This document shows, in pieces, positions 45,380 through 56,248 of a stretch of DNA of 64,000 nucleotides (within the stretch, counting starts at the first letter, position 1; the number at the start of each line of letters is the position of its first letter). The position numbers and the translations under genes were made by a program. The notes under the pieces are model-generated. The model had not been told where the DNA came from. It made no database searches and saw nothing but the letters and a program-made list of their open reading frames with translations. Origin of the DNA: Pratylenchus scribneri. Its lineage: Eukaryota; Nematoda; Chromadorea; Rhabditida; Pratylenchidae. The stretch is from NCBI GenBank assembly GCA_030063045.1, contig JAQSEB010000040.1, positions 620,001 through 684,000 of the forward strand. Reading direction: 5' to 3'.

Positions 45380-47350
45380 TGATGATTAGTGATTGGAATT
45401 TGGAATATATAAAAAATATGTTAAATCTTAATTTTTAATAAGTTTTTTTGATTCTTATCAGTTATTCTACCAATAAATTATGATTTTATTTTGTATATTT
45501 ATGGACTAATTTGAGGAGAGCATAGGTATGCTTATTTAACGGTTAAAGAAAAATTAGGAATTCTAGAATTTTTGTCCAAATTTCAGTCAATATTTAATAG
45601 GGAATACCGGCAATTACAATGATGGTTCGCATCTCTGCAAATACTGGCATATTTTATTACTAAAATAGCCAAATAATACTTAAAATAAAGTCAAATGCGT
45701 GTTTAAAATTACAAAATTACTATAGAAATTTTATTTTAAAATATTTTGATTCAAAATTGTAAAAAAATTGAAGGAAATGTGTGAAGGAAATGGAAAAGAA
45801 ATAAAATAAAATAAAATATGAATAATTTAAATAGAATTGACATTTAAAAATCCATCCATTAAAATAAAAATGAATGTTTGCTGATTTACATACCCATAAA
45901 AATGCATTTTAAAAGGAAATTAAAAATTTTTGCATTGAAATTTTTGATAAAACTTTTTTTATTTGGAATATTTCTAATGAATATTTTTAATATAATAATA
46001 AATTAATTTGATTATTTTTATTTAAATACTAAATTAATTGAAGGGAGCAAACAAAAAATAAAATAAACATTTTTGTATAATTTAAATTTTATTTTGTAAC
46101 TCATGCATTTTTCTATAAATTTTTATTTTAATTTGGACTATTTTTGACTTGAACAAAACACAATGATTAGCAACCAAAACCAATTTAAAATTTTTAAATA
46201 AAATTAATAAAGACTGTAGAAACTGAGGCTATGGCTCGATTTTTGATTATACAAATTCTAAAATTGAAAATTTTAATGGAAAATTGAATTAATTGGGACG
46301 ACAAAATGCCCCAAAATTTTCTCCAAATTTGTTTTTCAACAATTCTTTTTCAATTGTTTCATTAATTTACATACAAAGCCCTTTTTAGTAATCATTTTTA
46401 CCAAAATTCATTTTTATATCAATATTTTATATTATAATAAAAATATTTTTGAAAATAATAAAAATTAATTTTATTAAGTTATTTTTTTTATTTTATAATT
46501 AATTGACTGGCAATAAAAAATAACATTAGTATTTTTGGACATTTTTTGGATAATTTAAATTTTTTTTGAAACACATAAATTTTATCTATAAATTTTCCTT
46601 TTAATTTAGATTATTTTTACAATTTACAAGAAAAAGGAATTGATAAAAAAAAACATTTTAAAAAATATTTAAATAAAATTAAAATCAAAATCAGATCAAT
46701 TTTTTAACATTGTTCATTATTTGACAATTTTCTAAAAACATTTCTTTCGAGAATATTAATATAAAATTAATACCTTTTTAATTTTTATTGTGTGAAAAAC
46801 ATTTTTTCCTGTGCAAATTTCAAAATTCAATTATAATTGTTTTTGATTTTTGAATTATTTCGTAAAAATATTGTTTAGGATTTTCTTCAGCAATAAACAT
46901 TTATTAATGTGAAATATTTTTACATTATCGTAAAACCTCTGCATTCGAATTAATGTTCAACCAATCAGAAATTGGGAAAATTGGGTTTCCTTTAATTTAT
47001 CGATATTTTAAACAAGGGATTTTAATAAGAAAATGGAGTACCTAATTTGATTAAGTTCTCATTCTCAATGACACTTGGTACCAGAGATGCTAACCTCTTC
47101 AAAATAAATGTTGGGAAATTAATAGAAAATGGAAAATTAAAATAGTTTTTATTTTTACGGTATTAATTTTTCAACAAATAATCCAATTATTTTTTATTCG
47201 CTATATAAATTTCCACCAAAAATACTAGTGAATCCAATTGGAATTTTTTGAGAAATATAAATGTAATGCCTTTGTGTCCAATCTTTGTGGATAGTTTTAA
47301 TCTAACTTTAACCTTTCACGTTCGCACCAAAAGTAAAACAGCACCAGCAG
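45380..47350. other. Intergenic, nothing recognised until the promoter of the 47872 gene
   Basis: About 2 kb of very AT-rich sequence without supportable exons. Confidence 0.4.
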
Positions 47351-47383
47351 GTGTCAACAAAAATGGCAGCGCATCTGCGGGCC
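47351..47383 (+). promoter_or_regulatory. Conserved upstream element of the CPxC family
   Basis: Contains aacAAAAATGGCAGCGCATCTG followed by cgggcca, aligning with 1253-1280. It lies about 200 bp before the TATA box at 47567. Confidence 0.55.
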
Positions 47384-47566
47384 AATATTTATTCTTTATT
47401 ACCTTCTTTGTTCAATGACTTTATTCTTAAAAAATAGGCTCATCAGCAGTTGGCCATGAACTTTAAAAGTGTTTTTGATTGTTCTATAAAATAAAATAAA
47501 AAGCGACACCAACTTTACCATTCACATATATAAAATTTTGTGTTTCATAAATGGATGAAATGGGTT

Positions 47567-47575
47567 TATAAATAG
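47567..47575 (+). promoter_or_regulatory. TATA box (TATAAATAG)
   Basis: Sits in gatgaaatgggtt-TATAAATAG, almost the same context as 1400 and 38025, 305 bp before the ATG at 47872. Confidence 0.55.
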
Positions 47576-47871
47576 AGTTTTCCACCTTCTACAAATATTT
47601 CTTAAAAATATGCGCCAAGTTCCAAGAACATTTTGAAGTAAATAAAATAGAAATTTAATCACACTTTTCTATTCCTTATAATCACATCAAATCTAAATTG
47701 ACTATAAATAACATTTTACCGATTAATAGAAATTAAATTCATAAAAATATATATATACATATTAAATTTATTTCTAATTCAACTATATATTTTAAGAAAA
47801 TATTTTTTAAAAAATTAAATTATTTTTCATTCATTTTTGTCAATTTAATTGACCATTATCAACAATTTGAA

Positions 47872-48377
47872 ATGGCCGGCATTTTTATTGAATGTCCCAA
47901 TTGCCATCATCGAGGTGAGATTTTATTTTATACTATCCATATTTATTTTATAATTAATAAAATAGTATTTATTAATCAATATTCTATAAAAAATTTTGCT
48001 CATTTAATTTTCCTCAAAATTCAGTTCTCAACCCCAGACCTGATCCGGTGATTCCGGCATCAGAAAGGATTGCAAAGGCTGGTTTCAAAGGGATGCTTGC
48101 CGGTGCTGATGTCGGGAAAAATATTGTGGCAACAATTGGAAATGTTGTCAATCCCAATCCTCAGCAGCAGAACGTCCCAAACAGCAGAAGTGGATTTAAT
48201 ACCGGATTGGTGGTGGGCGGAATTGTTGGGGCAGCGATTGGAACTGCTGCTGGGTTAATTGGATCTGCAGCTGCCGAGCTTGAATTGCTCACTCGGACTT
48301 GGACTTGTCCACAATGTGGTCATGTGAAGGAATTAACAACGTCGAGGGAAAGAATGATTGTGGAAATGGAAGAATGA
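47872..48377 (+). CDS. Two-exon CPxC / glycine-zipper / CPxC protein, 131 aa
   Basis: Exons 47872-47914 and 48025-48377 join in phase 1 (donor CGAG|gtgaga, acceptor aaaattcag). The first exon encodes the same MAGIFIECPNCHHRG as the 38326 gene. Exon 2 begins VLNPRPDPVIPASERI, passes through a hydrophobic glycine zipper (GLVVGGIVGAAIGTAAGLIG, about residues 80-100) and ends TWTCPQCGHVKE plus an acidic tail. The zipper suggests membrane insertion or oligomerisation. With a CPxC on each side, the two ends could pair across or beside a membrane segment. Function is unknown. Confidence 0.78.
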
Positions 48378-49175
48378 AAATGAATTGAATATTATCAGCT
48401 TTTTCATATGGTTTTTATAAAGGCATAACATCGATTGATTCAGAATTTTTTTTGGTCCATTATTTTATAATATTCAATTTTGTTGAGTATAAAATATTTA
48501 AATAAATTCATTATAAATTATCCGTTGTGTTTTTTTTTTCACTTTTATAAATTTAAGAGAAAATTTATTTTAAATTTTATCATTTTTGGCCAAGACAATT
48601 AATTTTGATTGTTTTACAATTTTTTGGGACCATTGTATTAACCAAAGTGTCATCTGTCATTTAATGTTGGAAATAATTTTATTCTACCATTCAGTTATAT
48701 TTTCTAGACCATAATGTTTTAGGTTAATATAAGAATAAAAAACTCGAATTACGAAATTAATATATCCCAAAAAGTAATCTTTATTCAGTTTTGGCCATAA
48801 AATTTTAGATTATTAATTTCAAAAATATTATCAAATTGGATTTCAAATTTATTTTTTTATTTCTCATCAAATATCTTTTCATCTATCTTGATCAATCGAC
48901 ATTTATTCCAATTCAAATTCCATTCATTTTTGCCCCATTGCTTGGCCAATTGATGAGGCTGCTGATTTGCCCTGCTGAATCATTGTTCCATTCCCAGCAA
49001 TTTTGCCCAATGCCTTTATTAAAAGGGAAATATTATTTAATTATAATTTTTGTTGAAAAGGGATCTCATTTAAGAATTTAAAAGAGATATTGATCAATTC
49101 AAAGCTTTCTAAAAAATTTTGCCCGAAATCAAATTAAAAGACTCAAAAGTTTATTTTTTTTTGGACATATTTGAA
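48378..49175. other. Intergenic; fragment shared with 23330-23430
   Basis: Bases 48900-49030 share phrases such as ttgccccat/atgccccaa, ttccattcccagca and tttgcccaatgcc with the sequence following the orphan promoter at 23251. No exon is supported. Confidence 0.35.
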
Positions 49176-50597
49176 CTAAAAGCCATGAGTAAATTTTAAA
49201 TTAAATGTTGAATTGAAATTTTTTAAAATTTTTCTATCACTCGGAATTAATGCTTCCGCCTCTGTTTTGTTGTGACAATTTAAATTGGGCCACATCTATA
49301 GCGGAATATATTTTAAAATATTAAAATGTTTTTTTTTATTAATTTTATGTAATCAAAAATTACCAATTTTGGCTTTCAAAATTCAAATTGTTTCATAATT
49401 AAAGAAAAAGGTCGTTTTTAATCAAAATAATTACTTTTAAATTTTCAAATTTCCAATTTAACCATTGTAAAATTTTTATTCGTATATTTAATTCTAAAAC
49501 AAAATTCCAAAAAAATACCTGATTGCTAAGTGCACAACTGTAGCTGCCATCCACTTCCATAAAGCACCAATAACATTTGGATTTAGGGCAGCATTGGCAG
49601 CAATTGAATGCTCCGCCCCACACCAAATTGCCATTGGGCAATTGTGGAACATCGCACAGTGTCGACGGATCTTTAGGGAAAAATATATATGCAAAGATTT
49701 TCTCAAAAAGAAACCGACTTTGGACAACCTAACCATTTAGAGACCCGATCCTTCTCTACTAATACTAGCTAAATATATTAGTCTAAAATTGTTCTTATTG
49801 GGTTTGTTTGTCTCCGCTTTTTTGTTGGAAATGGAAAAGGTGAAGGGTCCCCATCCCCTCTATGGTCATCAAGTTATTAGGGTTAGGGTTATTTATTATC
49901 ATTTCAGGGATGGGAAATCATCGCAGTTTACCCCTAAAGACTCAAACCCTAATCCTAATAACCCAAAGGATGGGGGATCTTTCACATTTTCTCAGTTGGC
50001 CCAAAAAAACGGATACAACAAACCCAATAAGTACAGTCTAACACTATACCCCTAATCCTAACTTTTATTTTTTAGTTGATTTTAAAAAACTTTTGCCAGA
50101 TTAATTATTTTACGCTAATTTCAATGTTTTTTTTTGTTATTGTTAAATTGCGAATTTTTCTATTAAGGAAATTGGTGGACTGGAATTTAAAAAATTTCAA
50201 AAATTTATATCCTCCTTTCAATTAATTTTGATTTAAAACTTCATGAAGAATTGATAAAAACATACTGCAAGTCTTATAGCCGCTGTTGAATTGGTTGCAA
50301 ATTACTGAACAAGGCTGCATCAATGCCGACGCTTGAGGAACATTATCTGACAATTGGATTGGAATAATTCCAAATTTTTATTTAAATTTTTTTTGAAAAT
50401 AAATTTTAGATATTTTTTAAATTAATTTTTTCTCATTTTAAAAAGATAGGAAATAATTAAATTAATTTAATTTCAAAACTTAATTTTTAAACCCAAAAAA
50501 TGTTTAAATTAAATTTTTATTTATTTTATTTTGCTACATTTTTTAAAATTGACTTACAAAGCGAAAAGAAAGCAAAGCCAAAGGCCAGCAAAACCAT
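49176..50597 (-). CDS. Secreted cysteine-rich small protein, four exons, 130 aa
   Basis: Exons 50597-50558, 50346-50266, 49670-49519 and 49295-49176 join with matching phases (1, 1, 0). The first 21 residues form a signal peptide (MVLLAFGFAFFSL... ending QASA). The mature part is Cys-rich: QPCSVICNQF, KTCNPSTLC, then the dense NCCQCCPKSKCYWCF, then YSC; the last exon adds one Cys and an N-glycosylation-like NKT. The first three exons are well supported. The last exon fits the phase but its product is less protein-like. Small secreted Cys-rich proteins in parasitic nematodes are often candidate effectors or toxin-like folds, but no family is recognised here. Confidence 0.65.
49780..50050. mobile_element. 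Foldback element in intron 2 of the Cys-rich gene
   Basis: Inverted ends (cttattgggtttgtttgtct and acaacaaacccaataag), with an interior holding ttagggttaggg and ccctaatcctaataaccc. Same family style as the element at 9590-9830. Confidence 0.65.
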
Positions 50598-52554
50598 AGG
50601 ATGGAGAAGGCACAAATTGTTGATTTTTGGCATTATTTTGGTATTTAATTGAGAAAATCGGTAGAAAAATTTTTTTTGATCAGAGGAATATGAATTATCA
50701 TCAAAATTCCTCCATTTTTATAGGGCCGAATTCTTTGATCAAAATGTTAATCGTAAATGTTATCAGCCAAACAAATTTGCTTGTTTTTGGCCTCATTTTC
50801 TTTTCACTTCCTTGTTCTTATTTTTATGACCCAATTTATGAATTACATATTCTTTTTGGACTTTTACAAATAAGGAAGTAAAATTTGAATAATTAAATTT
50901 GATAAGGGGAAAATATTACTTCCTCATTTCTCTATCTACATATTTTTATGATCTAAATAAAATTCCATGGAAGGATCCAAGACTATGGACACATTTAATC
51001 ATTATATATTTTGTGCACAATGAGGAAGTAAAATTTTTCAATTTTGTCCAATTTTCCATGCAAATTTATCAATTAAAAATTTTTTTTAATCGTTTGTTGA
51101 TAATTGAGTTCCGAATTTCATTACATATTTTTATGACCTAAATAAAATTCCGTGGATGAAAAATTGGATTTTTGGAAACGAAATTTTTAAATTTTTGAAT
51201 AAAAACCTCAAAAATTTGAATAATTTGTGATTGCTAGTAACAGGGAAAATCTTTTTTTTTGAAATTTTTGATAAATATTAGCGTTTTTTTAATTTTTTAT
51301 AAATAAATTGACTCTATTTTTTCATTTCCATTAATATTTTGCGATTTATTCATCAATATTTCAGGATTTATCGTCAATATAAATCCGCTCCTTATTTATG
51401 AATTTTAATTTGAAAAATATAATTTATGAAAACAAAAAGCAACATACCTATTTTATAATTATGCATTTTTTTAATTTTTTTTATATAATTTGAATAATAA
51501 CTTTGAGTTGTCTCTATTTTTATATTGTTAAAAATATTCCAAGTTAAATGAAAATTTATTATGGAAAATTTATGAGATACAAAAAAAATTAAAATATCCC
51601 AAATATGTTTGATAAAAAAATTTATAAGTTGCAGTAAAAATGAAAAGTGTTTTATCTAAAGGAATTTAAACGGCGGTTGACTTTTTTGAGCTTACATTTT
51701 TGGAGAAATTTCATATTTATTTTATTATTTTTGAATTGTTTGAATCGTTTTTTGAATAATTTTGACGGTACTTTATTTGATATATTTAAAAAATATCTGA
51801 TATTAAAAGAAAAATTTACTAGAAAAAAATTTATGAGTTGTGGGAAAAATTTTCTATACTTTGTTTAAAAATATGAATAAAATTTTTGATAGATGTTCAA
51901 AATAATTTATCAAAATATATAAAAATTCAAAGTACTCGTTGGCTCTAGGCATTGAGAAAATATTTAAAATGATATTATTCTCCTTTTTATTATTTGAATA
52001 TGATTAATAAATAATTTTCAAAGATGATTGAATTCAAACGGTTCCTAAGGATAAATCTCTTTACCTTACAGAAAAATTGCTCAATCAAGCGTCAAGCCTC
52101 ATCAAAATTTGGATTGATGGTGTTTCTTTCTTCTTGAAGGGGAATTGTCTATCTCCGTCTACACTACATTAAAATACTTTTTTTTGATTTTTAAATAATT
52201 TTTATTTAAGTCAGCGACCCATTTATAAGGTCTAAGAGAAATAAAATCATAATTGAGACCATGAATTTATATAACTTTCAGATTCTTTTATTTTCATCGA
52301 TTTTAAATTTTAATCGAATTCTGTCAATTTTAAAATTTGATCAAAAATTCATTTAAAATAAAATAGAGAAATGAATGACGGGTATTTGGTGATTCATTAT
52401 TAATAATATAACGGGCAATAAGGCCAAATATAAATTTGGCAGTAGTATTTTTGGGAAATAAGCAGTCATGTGATGAATATATATTTTTCATTTTCATTCT
52501 CATTTCCATTCCCTTGTCCCAATTTTACAATTTTATTTCAATTATCCAAAAGTC
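50598..52554. other. Intergenic, no gene seen
   Basis: AT-rich. Two direct repeats of about 38 bp (tttttatgatctaaataaaa near 50945 and tttttatgacctaaataaaa near 51130) stand out. Nothing else is supportable. Confidence 0.4.
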
Positions 52555-54305
52555 ATGAAAAAATTTTACAAGGAAATGATTTCTATTTTACTATTGTTCT
52601 TCGTTTTTGCCCCCAACTTAATAAATGCCGAACTTGGACTGAAAGAAGCGGAGCAGGACGGTTTGTAGCGCGGCCCTTTTAATGGCGAAAGCAAATAGCT
52701 CCGCGCATGGTGAATGGTTTAGAAAATGATATTTATATCATAAACAAAAAAATCTACCAGCTCATAGAAACATTAATTTGCAACAATTTGTAATATTCAA
52801 AAACTTTCAAGATTGTCAACATTTTGCTCAATTACTTTTTCTAATTTATATATAAAATGATTTTTATATCATTCGACAGATAATGTGTTTCTTAATAGAT
52901 GTCATATAAAAAATTAGAAACTCTTCAGCTTAGGATGAGTTATAAAGCAAAATTTATTTTGCCACTAACCGGCCAGCCATTAACCGTCGTATAGGGAACA
53001 TCCCTACTGGGCGCAGGCCAAATTGGCGCAAGACTTTATTATAACAAAAGCACTGAAAGATTTTCAATGAATTTAATATAAGATTAAAGAGCTCTATCAA
53101 CTCTATCAAATGCTGCAAATTTCAGATGAATCGGTTTAAAATTCAAAGAGTTATGACCAAAAATGTCGAAAATGATGAAAAATGGTGTCAGACTTATTCT
53201 CTAAGTTATCATATTTTCGGTAAACCTAATACCTAAACCAATCTTTTTAAATTATATACCATTCAATATCTAAGATATAGCTCTTTATATGACATTAAAT
53301 TTATTGGAAAAGGGTTAATACATCAGAAGTTATAATAAGCCAAACTTTCTCGCGCCCAGTTGGCCTGCGTCTAGTAGGTGTGTACCCCGTCGTGTACCTG
53401 AAAGGAATGGAATATATGAGCAAAATTTGTGAAGAATATGAAGAACATGATTTCAAAGTTGCCTATGAATATTTTGAGAAACTTGACAAAGATGTAAATG
53501 GAATAGTGGATACCGAGGAAATGGAGAATGTTTATGACAATGTTTTGGAAAAAATCATATTTGAGTACATGAAAAATGATCCAAATTTCAACCTCAATCA
53601 ATTTGTAAATGATGAAGAAGGAATGGAAGATGAGAAGGTTTAAATTTTTTTAATTTGAAAATTCTTTATGAGTAATATGAGACATTAAACATATAAATAA
53701 AATATTAATAAATCGTAAATTAAAAATTTATAATCTTAAAAATAATTTGCCTTGAAGTTTTTCATTTTATAAATAATATTATTTGGAGGCATATTTAAAT
53801 CAAAATGATACCTTCAAATTCAGCTCGTCGAGTTGCTTCGAAATGAGTTTATTATTGAAAATAAAAATTTATACCAAAAATGTCCCATTACTTTTCCATG
53901 GTAAATGTTAAATAATAAATAAAAATAAAATATTAAAATTCTGAAAATTCAATTTCATCCAACATCAAATTATATTATATATTCCCCATAAAAAAGCTGT
54001 TTCGATTTTTTAAAAATTTATTTTCACGTAATTTTTTCTTTTAGTTGGCCCAAAAAATTGTTGAAAAGGCAGTCAACAAATTGTTTAAAACCAAGAAGCA
54101 GAAAAATTATATGGCAAATGACGAGATTACTGGGACTTTGCTATTTCTTTTCCTTACAAACAACTTTAAAGGAAATGAGGTAAGAACAAATTTAAAAATG
54201 CAAATATGTGTGTGGGTTGTTTGTTTATTGGATTGGATGAAATGTTTACCATATTTTATTTTTATTAGGATTTATGGATTGGGATTAGGAGACTCAAAAC
54301 ATGAA
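52555..54305 (+). CDS. Secreted EF-hand protein, four exons
   Basis: Exons 52555-52660, 53405-53637, 54045-54179 and 54270-54305 join in consistent phases (1, 0, 0), giving about 169 aa. A signal peptide is evident (hydrophobic ISILLLFFVFAPNLINA). A canonical 12-residue EF-hand loop, DKDVNGIVDTEE, has D1, D3, N5, D9 and E12 in place, followed by helices; a second loop (NDPNFNLNQF) looks degenerate. The rest is a basic helix (KAVNKLFKTKKQK) and a short tail. It is probably a secretory-pathway or extracellular calcium-binding protein. The first intron holds a foldback element whose right end reaches the acceptor, so the joint of exons 1 and 2 rests on phase alone. Confidence 0.62.
52985..53398. 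mobile_element. Foldback element ending at the exon-2 acceptor of the EF-hand gene
   Basis: The left arm (gtcgtatagggaacat, ctactgggcgcaggccaa) pairs with the right arm (ttggcctgcgtctagtag, gtgtaccccgtcgtg). It lies next to the second copy of the dispersed repeat found at 1-300. The acceptor cctgaaag is 3-6 bp beyond its right tip. Confidence 0.55.
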
Positions 54306-55243
54306 ACTAGGATTACAAGAAATTACTCATATTGAATCCGAAAATTAATATCTGAAAATTGGATCGGCTAATTTGATTCACAAAATATTTTTCTATTAAA
54401 AATTATTTCTGGGTGTCAAATATTTTTGATCATAAAAAATTTATTAATAAATATTTATAAGAAATTAAAGAATTATAGGTGATTAGACAAGCTGAATTTA
54501 GAATATAAATCGAATATAGAAAATCAAGTTGCATTTATTTTGTATTTATATTTTAGGTTTGTGCATCAAGATATTTGGCCTCTATTAATATTTTAATTAT
54601 AGTTGTCTAATGATGGGTGGTCAATCAGCAAAGTGCAGTTTGAGAGTGTCCAGGAATTTTGCAAACTTAAACGTGCACAGCATGAGGAATTGTGAACCAA
54701 TGAAAGCTTGACATTGAAATTATGAATTCATAAACTATTATTCCCTATTAACTTAATAAAATTGGATTTGATTGAAAATTTTGGGAATAAAAATGAAATT
54801 GTCGAAAGTTTACATTTTTGAAGCTTATTAGATGAAAGCTCTTTGAAAATTCTTATATTTTTATCGTATTATCATCTTTTCTGCCCAAATTTGTAAAATT
54901 TTTGTCGTCTTTTCGGCATCATCAAAAATGATTACCCTGCTGCTGTTGGCTGATGCCTGTTGTTCTTATTTCGTTCGTAATACGGAGGGAGTGATGGCTA
55001 GAATTGGCTTAATTTAATAATAATAAAGTTTTTTTCAACTTCATATTGAAAATTGTTATGATTATGTAAAAGCTAAAATTAAAGTATCGGTAATTTATAT
55101 TGGAGATTAAATATTTTAAATTTTTTTGCAATTAAAGTATATAAATAATTTTTCTAAGTTCTTTTAAATGAAAAATTTTATATTATCTTAATTATTAATC
55201 CAATAAATTCAAAATTCCCCATAATTAGTGTACTCCTTAATTA
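54306..55243. other. Intergenic; possible alternative last exon of the chemoreceptor
   Basis: A less AT-rich stretch at about 54925-55005 is open on the minus strand after an acceptor aattctag and could be an alternative terminal exon if the donor TGGAC|gtaata near 55247 is used. It is also open for 29 codons on the plus strand (MITLLLLADACC). Neither is secure. Confidence 0.3.
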
Positions 55244-56003
55244 TTACGTCCATCCCTGTGTTGAAGAGGTTACGCCGATTGCTTTGATGAGAACGGTCGG
55301 CAAAATTCGCAACATAATCTGTTTGCAATCATTGCGAATTGTGCCGTTTAAAGCCAAATAAATTATGGGGCAGCAGCCTAAAAATTAAAGAAATTTTTAT
55401 TCTCATTTAATTTATGAGTTTTTTATTTTAGGAATTTTTAAATTATTTAGTTTAAAATTTTCTAAAAATAAATAAATAAATAAAATTTAATTTTTTAATT
55501 GCTTAATAATATTTTAAAAATTATATGAAAATCTGAGCATACATTTTCATTGAACTAATATTCATTCATTTATAAATTATTTATAATAATTTACAAAATC
55601 ATTTTTAATATTTTATTTGTTTTTTTTGGATTTGAAATATCTGGTGCGTTTGACATTTAAATTATGGTTGAAAAATTTTCAATTAAATAAATCAAATAAA
55701 GAAATAAATTTATGGGATGCAAAAATTAAATTTTTTTTTTGTAATTTTACCAAATCTAATTCAAAGCTATTAGAATTCAATTAACTTTAATTAAATAATA
55801 AAATTAATTATCTAGCCAAAAAGGAGTAAAAAAAATTTATAAATTTTTATTAAAAAAATATTTTAAAATTTACCTTGCAATGTGAGCAATAGGAATTGGA
55901 TGAACACAATCAATGGCTTTGTGACCGGAATAAATGAGTAACTCTGATAAAGCGATGCAACCGACATGTTCAACGCACTTATGATGAATACTTGGATGAA
56001 AAT
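55244..56003 (-). CDS. Nematode chemoreceptor (7TM GPCR, Srt/Srx-like), last two exons only
   Basis: Exons 56003-55874 and 55377-55244 join in phase 1. The first encodes a hydrophobic segment (IFIQVFIISALN) and a second hydrophobic stretch (PLIVFIQFLLL). The second starts inside a transmembrane helix and contains PIIYLALNGTIRNDC, the typical end of TM7 in nematode serpentine receptors (xIYLxxNxxIR). A cytoplasmic tail of about 25 residues follows. These would be TM6-TM7. The five upstream helices are not seen: further 5' the window enters the satellite at 56249. The gene is either interrupted by the array or has a giant intron. Confidence 0.6.
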
Positions 56004-56248
56004 CTGCGAATAGAAAAAAAAATTTAAAAAAACTAAAATAAATTGAGAATTTTTCAATATCCAAAAATTCAAAAAAAAAAATTAAAAAAGGAAAAAAATG
56101 ATTAAGTTTTGAAATTTTCTCATAGATAACTTAGAAAAATATAATTAAATTGGCGAATAATTTGTGTTTTAAAATTAAATCGTTTTATAAATCTTAAAAA
56201 CGAGTTTCTTATAATTTAATTCCTCATTATGATTAAATTATTTTTTTG

